Shown here in pieces: positions 45,747-54,235 of a DNA stretch of 64,000 nt. The translations under genes and the position numbers were made by a program. Source of the stretch: an uncultured Candidatus Melainabacteria bacterium (GTDB lineage Bacteria; Cyanobacteriota; Vampirovibrionia; Gastranaerophilales; Gastranaerophilaceae); contig CAKVDZ010000002.1 of assembly GCA_934728585.1 (NCBI GenBank), positions 124,001 to 188,000 of the forward strand, written 5' to 3'. The notes below the pieces were generated by a model, which did no database searches, had not been told where the DNA came from, and saw only the letters and a list, made by a program, of their open reading frames with translations. Position 1 is the stretch's first letter; each line of letters starts with the position of its first letter.

Positions 45747-48700
45747 ATGACTACTGAAGCAATAAAAGAAATCAAACCTAATAAATTACAACAACAATGT
45801 ATTGATAGTATTAATGGGAAATATCTAGTTCTTGCTGGCCCAGGAACAGGTAAAACTTTTACAATTATTGAACGAATAAAAAACATGTTGACAAAAGGGA
45901 TTGCTCCAGAAAAAATTCTATGCCTTACATTTACAGATGCCGCAGCAAATGAGATGAAGAAACGCATTGAAGATGAGCTAAAGGTAATATCTTCTGGCGT
46001 CCAAATTTTCACTTATCACAGTTTTTGCGGAAGTATTATTGACGAATTTGCTGAAGATTTTGAAATTCCATCAAATTATAAAGTTATTTCTGATGTCATC
46101 TCAAAAGCATTAGTAAAAGAATGTATCGATGAAATTCAACCTGTTTATTTTAGAACCGAAAAAAATGACCCATATTTTTATATTAATAAAATAAAAAAAA
46201 GAATAGAATTAATAAAACAAAACCGCTTGACAAAAGAAAAATTCTTTAAAAATTTAAAAGAAAACCCAGATTGGGAACCTGAAATAGAAAGAATTCAGTC
46301 AATAATTGATGATGTCGAACAGGGTAGAAATAAAAGATATAAAAAGGCTCCTTACGATAAAAAGGAAAGTGCTGTAAAAAAAGTTGAACAAGCAAAAGAA
46401 CTTTGGAAATTTTATGAACTTTATCAAAGGAAAATGGCAAAACAAAGATATATCGATTTTAACGATATGATAAATATGGTCTTGGAGAAATTTGAACTAA
46501 ATCCATCATTTTTAAATCAAATTGCAAACAGATACGAATATATTATGGTTGACGAATATCAAGACACAAATAAATCTCAAAATGAGATAGTATTTGCACT
46601 TTCTCGTGAGCTTGAAACTCAAAACATATTTGTCGTTGGCGATGACGACCAAATCATTTATCGCTTTCAAGGGGCAAAACTTGATACTATTGAAAATTAT
46701 TTGAAAGAATTTCCTGATACAAAAATAATTTGTTTAATAGAAAATATGCGTTCAACACAAAGTATTCTTGATACAGCAAGGGCAATAATTGAACAAGATC
46801 CATTAAGTTTAATTAACTCAAGCAATTTTAAGGATAAAGATGGGAACCCAATAAATAAAAACTTAATAGCTAAAAATAATGAGATTATAGCAAAAGATAA
46901 ACCTGTTAGATTTTACAAATATGCTGACGTAATGCAAGAATATGTCGAAATAGTAAAAGAAATAGAAAAACTTATAAACTCACAAGATTGTCCAAAAGAT
47001 TCAAAAACAGGTAAAAAGAAATATTCAGAAATTGCCATTCTTACTCGTTCAAATGCAGAAGCTCAAACTTTTGGCGAAATGCTTAAAGCAAGAAATATTC
47101 CTTTTGAATTAAAAGAGGGAAAAGATATATTTACAATTCCAGCAGTAAATCTTTTATATTTCTATATTCAATTTTTAATTGATCCAGAAATGCACTCTGC
47201 TAGAATCTTTGAATTGCTGATGATGAAGCCTTTCAGTATTAATCCGAAAGATTATCAAATTTTATATAAGGAAGTTTCAAAAACAAAAACTTTTGTTGAT
47301 GCCTTGAGAAGTATTCCTAAAGATAAGTTTATTGAAAGTGAAAAGTTTGAAAATTTCTTAAAAACTTATGATTATTTAAGAGAATATATGACAAAAGAAA
47401 ATATTAAAAATACAGTGCTTGAAATAGGCGCAAAAACAGGTATTTTTGATTATTACTTGAATACAGAAATTAATCAAACCGAAAGTATTGCTGGACTTAA
47501 AAAATTTGTAGATGAAGCCGTAGGTTTTTCAGAAGTGTATAAAACAAGTTTTCTTGAAGAATTTTATACATATTTAAAATCTATTATTGAAGACGAAGAT
47601 AAAATTTGTACGGATAAAGCACCCGTTACACTAAATGCTGTACAACTATGTACTTACCATAGCTCAAAGGGTAGAGAATTTGAGTATGTTTATATGCCAA
47701 CTCTTGATACATACAAATGGGAAAGTAGCAGTAAATCTTTAAAACCAGAAATTCCACTTGACAAATCAGAATATAAAAATGAAGAAGATATAAAAAATGA
47801 AGTAAAACCATCAGATTTAACAAAATTAATGTATGTAGCAATGACTAGGGCAAAACATACGTTAAGAATGTCCTATCCTGAAAAAATTGAAAGTAAAACT
47901 CGAAAACCGACTAAATATATAGTTAAAATTCAAGATATGTTAGAAAAAGAAGCTGAACCATTTGAATACGATGAAAATTCTTATTGGACACAAGTTAGTG
48001 AACTTTTAATAAAGCGAGAATATGATTACAAAAAAGATTTTACGAATTTGGTAAAATCATATCTAGATGATGTAAAACATTTTGCGCCAACAACTCTAAA
48101 CACTTACTTAAGCTGTCCAAGACAATATTTATATGAAAAAGTTTTTAAATTTGAAGTAAAAGACGGCAATCCAGATAACTTAAATTATGGTACGGCGATC
48201 CACGATGCATGTGAAAAATTTGCAGAATATGTCCTAACAAACAAAACATATCCAACAAAGGAATTTTTTATAGATGCCTTTATGGAAAAACTTTCAAATC
48301 TTCCGCTATCAAGTTTTGAAAATAGAAAAAATATAGAAGGTCGAGGAGAAAAGGCATTAGATAAGTTCTACGCATTTATGATTTCAACTCCGATAAACGA
48401 ATTTGATTCTATTGAACAAGGTATTGACTGTGAAATCGATGGCTATAACCTTTATGGAAAATTTGATAGAATAGATAAGAACAAAGATGGTTCATACACT
48501 TTGTATGACTATAAAACAGGTAATGCAAAGACATTAAAACAAGTTTGTCCTGACGGAGAAAAAGAAGATTATTATAATCAAATGGCTTTGTACAAGTATA
48601 TTTATGAAAAAACAAGTGGAAATAAAGTATCTAGAACCGTTTTTGTATTTCCCGAAGATTTTGAAAAAAATTTAGAAGTAAATTATACAGAAGATGAAAT

Positions 48701-48830
48701 TGAAGCAGTTGTCGCAAAATATAAAAACGTCATTGATTTAATTTATCAAATGAATTTTGAGCCAAGTAATGATTTAAATACCTGTAAATACTGTATTTAT
48801 AAAGACTTTTGCCAAACGAATATTTTATAA
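45747..48830 (+). CDS. UvrD/Rep-type helicase fused to Fe-S PD-(D/E)XK nuclease
   Basis: The 1027-residue protein is a superfamily 1A helicase: Walker A AGPGTGKTFT at residues 30-39, LTFTDAAANEMKKRI, Walker B DEYQDTNKSQ, GDDDQIIYRFQGA, TYHSSKGREFEYV and YVAMTRAKHTLRMSYP. The C-terminal 240 residues are a RecB/Cas4-like nuclease (GKFDRID, then YDYKTGN). Four Cys, CPRQ near 790 and CKYC...C at the end, are placed as in AddB-type iron-sulfur nucleases. It could repair double-strand breaks or act against phage; being alone with a WYL regulator favours the latter slightly. I chose the ATG at 45747 after AAGGAG. Confidence 0.9.
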   Translation: MTTEAIKEIKPNKLQQQCIDSINGKYLVLAGPGTGKTFTIIERIKNMLTKGIAPEKILCLTFTDAAANEMKKRIEDELKVISSGVQIFTYHSFCGSIIDEFAEDFEIPSNYKVISDVISKALVKECIDEIQPVYFRTEKNDPYFYINKIKKRIELIKQNRLTKEKFFKNLKENPDWEPEIERIQSIIDDVEQGRNKRYKKAPYDKKESAVKKVEQAKELWKFYELYQRKMAKQRYIDFNDMINMVLEKFELNPSFLNQIANRYEYIMVDEYQDTNKSQNEIVFALSRELETQNIFVVGDDDQIIYRFQGAKLDTIENYLKEFPDTKIICLIENMRSTQSILDTARAIIEQDPLSLINSSNFKDKDGNPINKNLIAKNNEIIAKDKPVRFYKYADVMQEYVEIVKEIEKLINSQDCPKDSKTGKKKYSEIAILTRSNAEAQTFGEMLKARNIPFELKEGKDIFTIPAVNLLYFYIQFLIDPEMHSARIFELLMMKPFSINPKDYQILYKEVSKTKTFVDALRSIPKDKFIESEKFENFLKTYDYLREYMTKENIKNTVLEIGAKTGIFDYYLNTEINQTESIAGLKKFVDEAVGFSEVYKTSFLEEFYTYLKSIIEDEDKICTDKAPVTLNAVQLCTYHSSKGREFEYVYMPTLDTYKWESSSKSLKPEIPLDKSEYKNEEDIKNEVKPSDLTKLMYVAMTRAKHTLRMSYPEKIESKTRKPTKYIVKIQDMLEKEAEPFEYDENSYWTQVSELLIKREYDYKKDFTNLVKSYLDDVKHFAPTTLNTYLSCPRQYLYEKVFKFEVKDGNPDNLNYGTAIHDACEKFAEYVLTNKTYPTKEFFIDAFMEKLSNLPLSSFENRKNIEGRGEKALDKFYAFMISTPINEFDSIEQGIDCEIDGYNLYGKFDRIDKNKDGSYTLYDYKTGNAKTLKQVCPDGEKEDYYNQMALYKYIYEKTSGNKVSRTVFVFPEDFEKNLEVNYTEDEIEAVVAKYKNVIDLIYQMNFEPSNDLNTCKYCIYKDFCQTNIL

Positions 48831-49388
48831 AAATTATTAGTGTAATTTAGTTATATAAAGAACATAAAAATCACTATAAGATTGAGATGCGACTTTATCT
48901 TCTTTGTTTTTTATTAAAGATTGCCCTTGCAATTTATGGAGAAAAATATTATAATCTCCGTAAATTATTCGGAGATAACATGAAACATATTTATCAAAAC
49001 CCTGATTGGCACAACTTTAGGTAGCACGGAGCAAAAATTCAAAAATTGCTTTTTTATATAAAAAAAGCACATACCCATATAATAATTATGAGAAGATCCT
49101 ACGGTAATTGCATTATAATAGCCATTTAAATCAAGTATGTTTTTAGGTGAAGAATTTGAATTAAAATTGCTTGATACCACCAACTTTTATATTTTTTATA
49201 AAAGTTGGCAGTGGTCGCTCAACACATTATAAGTTAAAAAAAATAAAGAAATGTCCTCCGCGAACATAGTTTGAAAAAGTTTTATTCAATATGTCCATTT
49301 CTGACTTAGTTGTTTTTTATAATGTTATTGTGATTAAATGAATGAACATTTTTTTATTCAAATCGTTATATAAATAAAAGGAGAAATT
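48831..49388. other. Gene-poor stretch with a possible Fic-gene remnant and a hairpin
   Basis: No intact gene is visible. At 48980-49024 a short frame with SD GGAG reads MKHIYQNPDWHNFR then TAG, and in-frame text continues HGAKIQKLL. That resembles the N-terminus of Fic proteins with a DUF4172 domain, so it may be a remnant with Trp changed to stop. A 12-bp hairpin lies at 49180-49208 (CCAACTTTTATA/TATAAAAGTTGG). Confidence 0.4.
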
Positions 49389-49808
49389 ATGAAGAAAATA
49401 TTTTTGACATTGTTGGTTTTATTCATAACTGCAAGTTATGGCTTGTGTTCTACTATGAATTCTTATGATAGTTATGGACGAAAGACAGGTAGTTATAAAA
49501 CGAATGGTAGTACAACAACAAGTTATGATTCTTATGGTCGAAGAACTGGAACTATCCGTGAAACATCTTCTGGATATAATACGTATGACAGTTATGGAAG
49601 AAAAACAAGTACAGTAAGGCAAACCTCTAGTGGATATACAAGATATGACAACATGGGCAGACGAACAGAAACTTATCGTACACAGTCAAAGGGAACTACA
49701 AATATTTATGATAAATGTGGACATAAAACAGGAAGTTACAAGAAAGATTCAAATGGAAGAATAACAAAATACGATGCCTATGGTCGTAGAGTCGGTTCAT
49801 ATAGGTAA
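49389..49808 (+). CDS. Secreted protein made of YDxxGR repeats
   Basis: A signal peptide (MKKIFLTLLVLFITASYGLCS) is followed by six tandem repeats of about 20 residues, each starting YD(S/N/K/A)xG(R/H)(K/R)(T/V)(G/S/E). The pattern resembles the YD repeats of Rhs/teneurin-type proteins in miniature. No other domain is present in its 139 residues. It is probably exported and forms a small beta structure on the surface or in the periplasm. Function unknown. SD AAAAGGAG precedes the ATG. It borders the duplicated toxin-like modules but shares no repeat block with them. Confidence 0.75.
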   Translation: MKKIFLTLLVLFITASYGLCSTMNSYDSYGRKTGSYKTNGSTTTSYDSYGRRTGTIRETSSGYNTYDSYGRKTSTVRQTSSGYTRYDNMGRRTETYRTQSKGTTNIYDKCGHKTGSYKKDSNGRITKYDAYGRRVGSYR

Positions 49809-49912
49809 CTTTATTTAAAACTTCGACTATTATAAAGTTGGTTTTAATTTAGTCGAAGTTTTATTTTTGTCAATTTTACTAATTTTATTTTTCATTTCTG
49901 AAATATCATTTT

Positions 49913-50098
49913 TTTGTGTGATTTTGCATATAACATCTTTCCATTGATTAAATTTTTATTTAGTATCACTAAGGAAAGTAGTAGCTTCTTCTCCTAATTT
50001 TCCAAAAGATTGTAAGTATATTTAGTTGAAAAATATTACAATTTACTTATAATTATATTTATTATGAAAAAAATATTTTTAATTATTTTAGTTATATT
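49913..50098 (+). repeat. Direct repeat R1, copy B (partner-gene promoter block)
   Basis: About 185 bases nearly identical to 53464-53646, differing by a few substitutions and one 3-base gap. It covers the 5' remnant of the small minus-strand gene at 53326, the promoter region and the first codons (MKKIFLII) of the secreted partner. Confidence 0.9.
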
Positions 50099-50576
50099 TT
50101 TACAAATTAATGTTGTTTATGCATGTAATATTAAATACCGAAACAATTTAAAAAATACAAATTTTATAAATAAAGGTTATTTACATTATGATTTAAAATC
50201 ATACAATTACAATGTGAAAAATGATACCTATACCATTAACGTAATGGAAGAATTAGACCCTGGTGGAGATTTAGAAAATATTAAGTGTCCTTATGGAGAA
50301 GGATTTTTGACACATTTAATATATTCAACAAAATATTCCCCAAAACAAAAATTCTTTAACGCAAAGTATAAAGGTTTTATGTGTGCAATAGGAGAATATC
50401 AATATAGAAATAACAAACCTATTTCATTTTATTATCGTTATAAAGGGATTTACTATGACAGTAACCCCTCTATAATACCTAATTTCAACATGGAATATTT
50501 TAATAATCTTAAAAAAGAAATCAATAAGCCAAATGAATACAATTATTTTGGCATAATTAAAAATATTAAAAATTAG
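50064..50576 (+). CDS. Secreted partner protein B, putative immunity factor
   Basis: The 170-residue product starts with a signal peptide (MKKIFLIILVIFLQINVVYA) and continues with a Tyr/Asn/Lys-rich domain. It is a paralogue of the protein at 53618-54235: both share a HYDLxSYxYNxKxxTYxxxV stretch, a CPYxxGxxTHLIxS motif and YKGF. The gene converges with the headless M23 gene and overlaps its end by 11 bases. A periplasmic or outer-membrane location facing a peptidoglycan hydrolase suggests immunity, but this is inferred from arrangement only. Confidence 0.7.
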   Translation: MKKIFLIILVIFLQINVVYACNIKYRNNLKNTNFINKGYLHYDLKSYNYNVKNDTYTINVMEELDPGGDLENIKCPYGEGFLTHLIYSTKYSPKQKFFNAKYKGFMCAIGEYQYRNNKPISFYYRYKGIYYDSNPSIIPNFNMEYFNNLKKEINKPNEYNYFGIIKNIKN

Positions 50577-51106
50577 TTCTTAAATATTTACTAGGGTCAA
50601 CAGCTGTCCCTTGAAAATGACCTTTTCGAATAGTTATATGTAAATGTGGACCAGATGAATACCCTGCATTTCCTGATTTGGCAATAATATCACCTTGTTT
50701 TATAATTTGTCCATATTTAACATTCCATGAAGAAATATGGCCATATTCACTTGTAACTTGAACGTCATTGATTATGCCATGATCAATGACTACCCAATAA
50801 CCATAACCATTTGCAGCACCTACGGCAATAACTTTTCCACCAGCGATTGCCTTTATAGAAGTCCCAATAGGAACTTCTATATCCCAACCATTGTGCCATG
50901 CACTAGCTCCAGGCACTGGAGGCTTGCGTTTACCATATATACTTGATATCCTACCATCACATGGCATTATCCATTTTTGTGTTTGTGGTGAAGTTTTAGA
51001 TTGTGGGGTAGGTGATTGAGAATTTGGATTTCGAGGTACAACTTTATTTTCTTGTGATTTATCATCATCTTTTTCAACTTTACGTTCCACAATTTCAACA
51101 GTACAT
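50566..51106 (-). CDS. Headless M23 peptidase cassette (orphan C-terminal domain)
   Basis: The frame encodes a proline/serine linker and a full M23 (LytM-type) domain with HNGWD and GPHLHIT metal ligands, and YGHIS. It is homologous to residues 137-311 of the MuF-M23 protein at 54232-55167. It lacks any MuF-like domain and a normal start; GTG at 51090 is the only candidate. Homology to copy A stops abruptly at 51106, with an in-frame stop just beyond. It looks like an orphan effector cassette left downstream of the effector at 51665-52388. Whether it is expressed is uncertain. Confidence 0.7.
50954..51106 (-). repeat. Direct repeat R2, copy B (linker block)
   Basis: 153 bases nearly identical to 54608-54760 (a few mismatches). 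It encodes the linker from VEIVERK to KWIMPCDG. On both sides the two copies diverge sharply, marking cassette boundaries. Confidence 0.9.
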
Positions 51107-51146
51107 CATATTTGTATTTTTTATAAAATTGTTGTATTTTATCTTT

Positions 51147-51629
51147 ATGATAATGCTTTTTACAATAATTCCTACTATATTATTTTATCTGATACTAAAA
51201 GTAAAAACTTTATATAGATTTTTATTATCCATAGTATTTTATATTCTTCTTTTCGTTATAGCTGCTTTATTTGAACATACCATTATGGGGTTTTATTATA
51301 AATTGGTGGACAATATTGGTTATAATAACATAACTGATTTGGCAAGAATTTTATTTGGTTTTTCAGATATTTTATTTGTTATTTTTACGACAATACTAAT
51401 TTATTTGATTTATAAGACACAAAATAAGAAATTAATTCATTATACAATTAAATTTTTTGTATTTATAATATCATACTATCTGCTCAGTTTTATATGTAAT
51501 TCAATACATTTTAAAATAATTGATGTTTATGGACAAAATAGTATTATATCAAATATATTTTATATAACATCTCATTTTGTGATTATATGTATTTTATTAG
51601 CAGTTATATTATTCAAGAGAAAGAATTAA
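51147..51629 (+). CDS. Small multi-pass membrane protein, putative partner of effector B
   Basis: The 160-residue product (from ATG 51147; the frame opens earlier but overlaps the M23 cassette) has about five hydrophobic helices and little else. The gene converges with the frameshifted effector at 51665-52388, leaving 35 bases between stops. That is the same layout as the two M23/partner pairs, so it may be the immunity protein for that effector. No family motif is recognised. Confidence 0.6.
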   Translation: MIMLFTIIPTILFYLILKVKTLYRFLLSIVFYILLFVIAALFEHTIMGFYYKLVDNIGYNNITDLARILFGFSDILFVIFTTILIYLIYKTQNKKLIHYTIKFFVFIISYYLLSFICNSIHFKIIDVYGQNSIISNIFYITSHFVIICILLAVILFKRKN

Positions 51630-51664
51630 TTAATTTATTAATTATAAATTAATTCTTTTTTATT

Positions 51665-52388
51665 CTACCTTCTTTTCTTTAAAATACTATCAGTATAATC
51701 AGAATTTTTTTGCCAATCTCTTAATAATATTTGTAAAAGTTGTTCTTTAGTTGCATTTGGATATTTTTGTGCATATTGTCTACCAATTTCATTATTTAGT
51801 TGGTCTAAATTGGTATCATAAGCTCCACTTCCAGTATTACTAAAGTAAAGTTTTTCATTTAAATCCCCTAACCATTTAGCCTGATCTTGTCCTAGATTTC
51901 GGGCATACAAGGCACTTACATATTGATGTCGAATATCATTTGAATACAATTGAGGAGAATTTGTATTTGCTCTCAAAAAATCCCCAACTTCTTGCTCTAA
52001 TTTATTATTCAAATCATTGTAGTAAGAGTAATTAGATAAATTTGGTATTCCTGTATCAAAATTTTTAATTTGAACATTTAGTGGTCTGTTAAATTCTTTA
52101 TCTGTACCCGTTAAATTTGCGACACCTCCAGTAATAGAGTTACCGTTTTTTGAGCGATAATGTGCTTTTACTTTTTGTCCCATCTGCTTTTGTATATGAA
52201 TTCACATATACTACATCAGGGTTTCCATTAAGTTGATTCTGTCTTGGTATTCCTAAATTTTGAAGTTGATGAAAAATCGCTTTTTCATTTTGTTCATACT
52301 CATTACCTGACATTTCACCTATGTATTCTGCCGTAAATATTATGTTGTTGTTTGAAATTTTGTTGAAAAAATTTTTTAAATTTGCCAT
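51665..52388 (-). pseudogene. Effector-like gene B with one frameshift
   Basis: Two frames, MANLKNFFNKIS...YTKADGT and KVKAHYRSKNGN...ILKKR, join if one base is removed from a run of five T (+ strand 52172-52176). The joined product would be about 240 residues. It shares only the first five residues (MANLK) and upstream DNA with the MuF-M23 protein. The second half carries RHQYVSALYARNLG, LGDLNEK and LNNEIGRQY, a pattern I associate with DUF6973-like domains of polymorphic toxins; confidence in that is low. A promoter TTGACA-17-TATTAG lies upstream in the shared control region. Confidence 0.65.
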
Positions 52389-52644
52389 TTATATTTCTCC
52401 TTAAAGTAATGTATATTTATAAATAAGTATTGATAAATACCCTAATACTATTATTTTAAGTATTTGTCAACATTCATTGACATTTATTATAAATTATCGT
52501 AAATTAAGATTGGATTTTAATATGAACAAACAAGAACAACTTATAAAATTCGGAATAGCATTAAAAAACAGACGTCAAGCACTAAATTTAAGTCTTAGAG
52601 AGGTTGAAAAAATATCTAATGTAAGTGCGGCTTTGATTACAAAA
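52375..52644. repeat. Direct repeat R3, copy B (divergent control region)
   Basis: 270 bases, nearly identical to 55154-55423 at equal length. It spans the MANLK start of the effector, the divergent promoters and the first 40 codons of the HTH gene. Confidence 0.92.
52465..52482. promoter_or_regulatory. Symmetric operator between divergent promoters, copy B
   Basis: TGTCAACATTCATTGACA has 6-bp inverted arms that overlap the -35 elements (TTGACA) of both divergent promoters. It is a good candidate site for the HTH protein. Confidence 0.55.
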
Positions 52645-52650
52645 AAATGA
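52522..52650 (+). pseudogene. Truncated HTH regulator, copy B
   Basis: The first 41 codons match the HTH gene at 55301 (MNKQEQLIKFGIALKNRR, SLREVEKISNVSAALITK), then the sequence diverges at an A-run and stops with TGA at 52648. Half of the helix-turn-helix region is lost, so it probably cannot bind DNA. A weak trace of the original continues (GCCCAAAGCA near 52665). Confidence 0.85.
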
Positions 52651-52946
52651 AACATATACGAAATGCCCAAAGCAATTTAAGTATGTGCATACCTAGTGAT
52701 AAAAATATAACCAAAGTCGTATTTTACATCGGTTTAATGGATAAAGATGATTTTTCATATAAATATTCAAAACAAGAAGCTATCAAAAAAATTGTTGAAG
52801 TTCTTGAAAATTGTACTATCCAAGAGGCACAAGGTTCATATAAAAGAAATGAGAAAAATCTGTTAATAGATACATTAGTAGTAACTAAATTTTTAAAAGA
52901 AATTGATAGTAATTATATTCATTATAAAGTGGATTGTTGTAATTAA
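52647..52946 (+). CDS. Small protein of unknown function overlapping the broken HTH gene
   Basis: The 99-residue frame starts at an ATG that overlaps the TGA of the truncated HTH gene (ATGA). Its first codons appear to be derived from HTH sequence. The body has VVFYIGLMDKDDFSYKYSKQ, a helix and IQEAQGSYKRNEKN, resembling small alpha/beta proteins of the DUF3574 type; the link is weak. It may be the 3' part of a gene whose start was lost in the rearrangement. Confidence 0.5.
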   Translation: MKHIRNAQSNLSMCIPSDKNITKVVFYIGLMDKDDFSYKYSKQEAIKKIVEVLENCTIQEAQGSYKRNEKNLLIDTLVVTKFLKEIDSNYIHYKVDCCN

Positions 52947-53325
52947 TTATATCAATATTAAACTTACTTTAAGATTAAGATGTTTTTATTTTTCGTATCA
53001 ACTAGTATTTCAACACTTAGATATTGGATAGCTTTTTCAAACCAGAGTATATACATTGTAGCTAGTTTTGGCTTTAGTGAAATCTCATATCTGCCCACTT
53101 GGCAATAGCACGCTGTAATCCAATAATTCTATGTAAGATTTTGATGTAATGTATTTTTATCAACTTTTGACAAAGGGTAAATGTATTTTTAATTAAAATA
53201 TTTTCAAAAAATAAAATACAAAAAGACTGGATAATTATACTTGCAGATATTACATTAATAATAATATTATGTACTATACTATATCTACTTTTTATTGCGT
53301 TAAGCAATCCACTATTATGATTTTA
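52947..53325. other. Stretch without a convincing gene
   Basis: AT-rich DNA between the two modules. A 77-codon minus-strand frame at 53074-53307 has no good start or recognisable motif. I see no clear promoter, repeat or RNA gene. Confidence 0.5.
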
Positions 53326-53487
53326 CTATTTTTTAAGTTTAGGTTTTAAATCACTCATAAGCTCATAGCATTTGCAAGTTGGATATCTACGACCTCTTTC
53401 TCGTCCTAGTCTATTTGCGACTTGATTTCTTTTAGAATCTGCAATTACTTCTTCAATTGAAACTTTGTGTGATTTTGCATATAACAT
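53326..53487 (-). CDS. Small basic protein, possible fragment
   Basis: From the ATG at 53487, with AAGGGGAAG just upstream, the frame encodes 53 residues (MLYAKSHKVSIEEVIADSKR..., RERGRRYPTCKCYEL). It is Lys/Arg-rich with a CKC motif. I do not recognise it. In module B the same start is present but becomes MLYAKSHKKM and stops early, so that copy is a remnant. The gene may belong to the module or be the end of an older one. Confidence 0.45.
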   Translation of the reverse strand: MLYAKSHKVSIEEVIADSKRNQVANRLGRERGRRYPTCKCYELMSDLKPKLKK

Positions 53488-53646
53488 CTTCCCCTTGATT
53501 AAATTTTTATTTAGTATCACTGAGGAAAGTAGTAGTAGCTTCTTCTCCTAATTCTCCAAAAGCTTGTAAGTATATTTAGTTGAAAAATATTACAATTTAC
53601 TTATAATTATATTTATTATGAAAAAAATATTTTTAATTATATTATT
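53464..53646 (+). repeat. Direct repeat R1, copy A (partner-gene promoter block)
   Basis: Nearly identical to 49913-50098. It includes the promoter region and signal-peptide start of the secreted partner. Confidence 0.9.
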
Positions 53647-54235
53647 ATTTATTTTTACCGTTCTGCCAGTCTTTGCGGCAAAAAAATATTATATAAAAAA
53701 TACGAATTATGATTTAAAATTTTTATGCTTTAGCGAAAAGGAATGTTACAATATAAATCCAAATATAATTAAAATAAAAAATAAAGAATTTATAGGATTT
53801 GGCACATTTCACTACTACGATTTAAGCTCATATATTTATAATAGCAAAACAAATACTTATAGTGTAGATGTTTTAATTGATAGAGATCCCTTTACCGACT
53901 CAAATATTTGCAATAAATGTCCTTACGATAAAGGGAATATTACTCATTTAATTTTTTCATTAGTATATAAACCGTTTCCTAAAAAATTTAAAGCAATATA
54001 CAAAGGTTTTGTATCAAGTGAAGACATTATACAATATAAAAATGGTAAACCGGTATCTCATCATATAAATTTCCTAAATATTTATTATGATAAGAATCAT
54101 AATTATATCAAAGATTTAAAATATTGGTTAAATTATTTTAATAAAGAGGTTTTAAAAAATTTTGGAACTAAATATAGTTCAAATTATAACATTGAAATAG
54201 AGTATATTATTCCTTATTATATTCTAAAAGATTAA
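53618..54235 (+). CDS. Secreted partner protein A, putative immunity factor
   Basis: The 205-residue product has a signal peptide (MKKIFLIILLFIFTVLPVFAA) and is a diverged paralogue of the protein at 50064-50576, keeping YYDLSSYIYNSKTNTY, CPYDKGNITHLIFS and AIYKGF. It converges with the MuF-M23 gene, with a 4-base overlap of the ends. The same pairing occurs in module B, where both the peptidase domain and this partner have diverged while promoter DNA stayed identical. Co-diversification fits a cognate effector/immunity pair; no biochemical evidence can be seen. Confidence 0.72.
   Translation: MKKIFLIILLFIFTVLPVFAAKKYYIKNTNYDLKFLCFSEKECYNINPNIIKIKNKEFIGFGTFHYYDLSSYIYNSKTNTYSVDVLIDRDPFTDSNICNKCPYDKGNITHLIFSLVYKPFPKKFKAIYKGFVSSEDIIQYKNGKPVSHHINFLNIYYDKNHNYIKDLKYWLNYFNKEVLKNFGTKYSSNYNIEIEYIIPYYILKD

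Noticed and set aside
45581..46012. Minus-strand ORF across the WYL/helicase junction
   Set aside because: Antisense to two well-supported genes and without SD or motif.
53074..53307. Minus-strand ORF of 77 codons
   Set aside because: Weak start, odd composition, no homology I can recognise and no place in either module; treated as non-coding.
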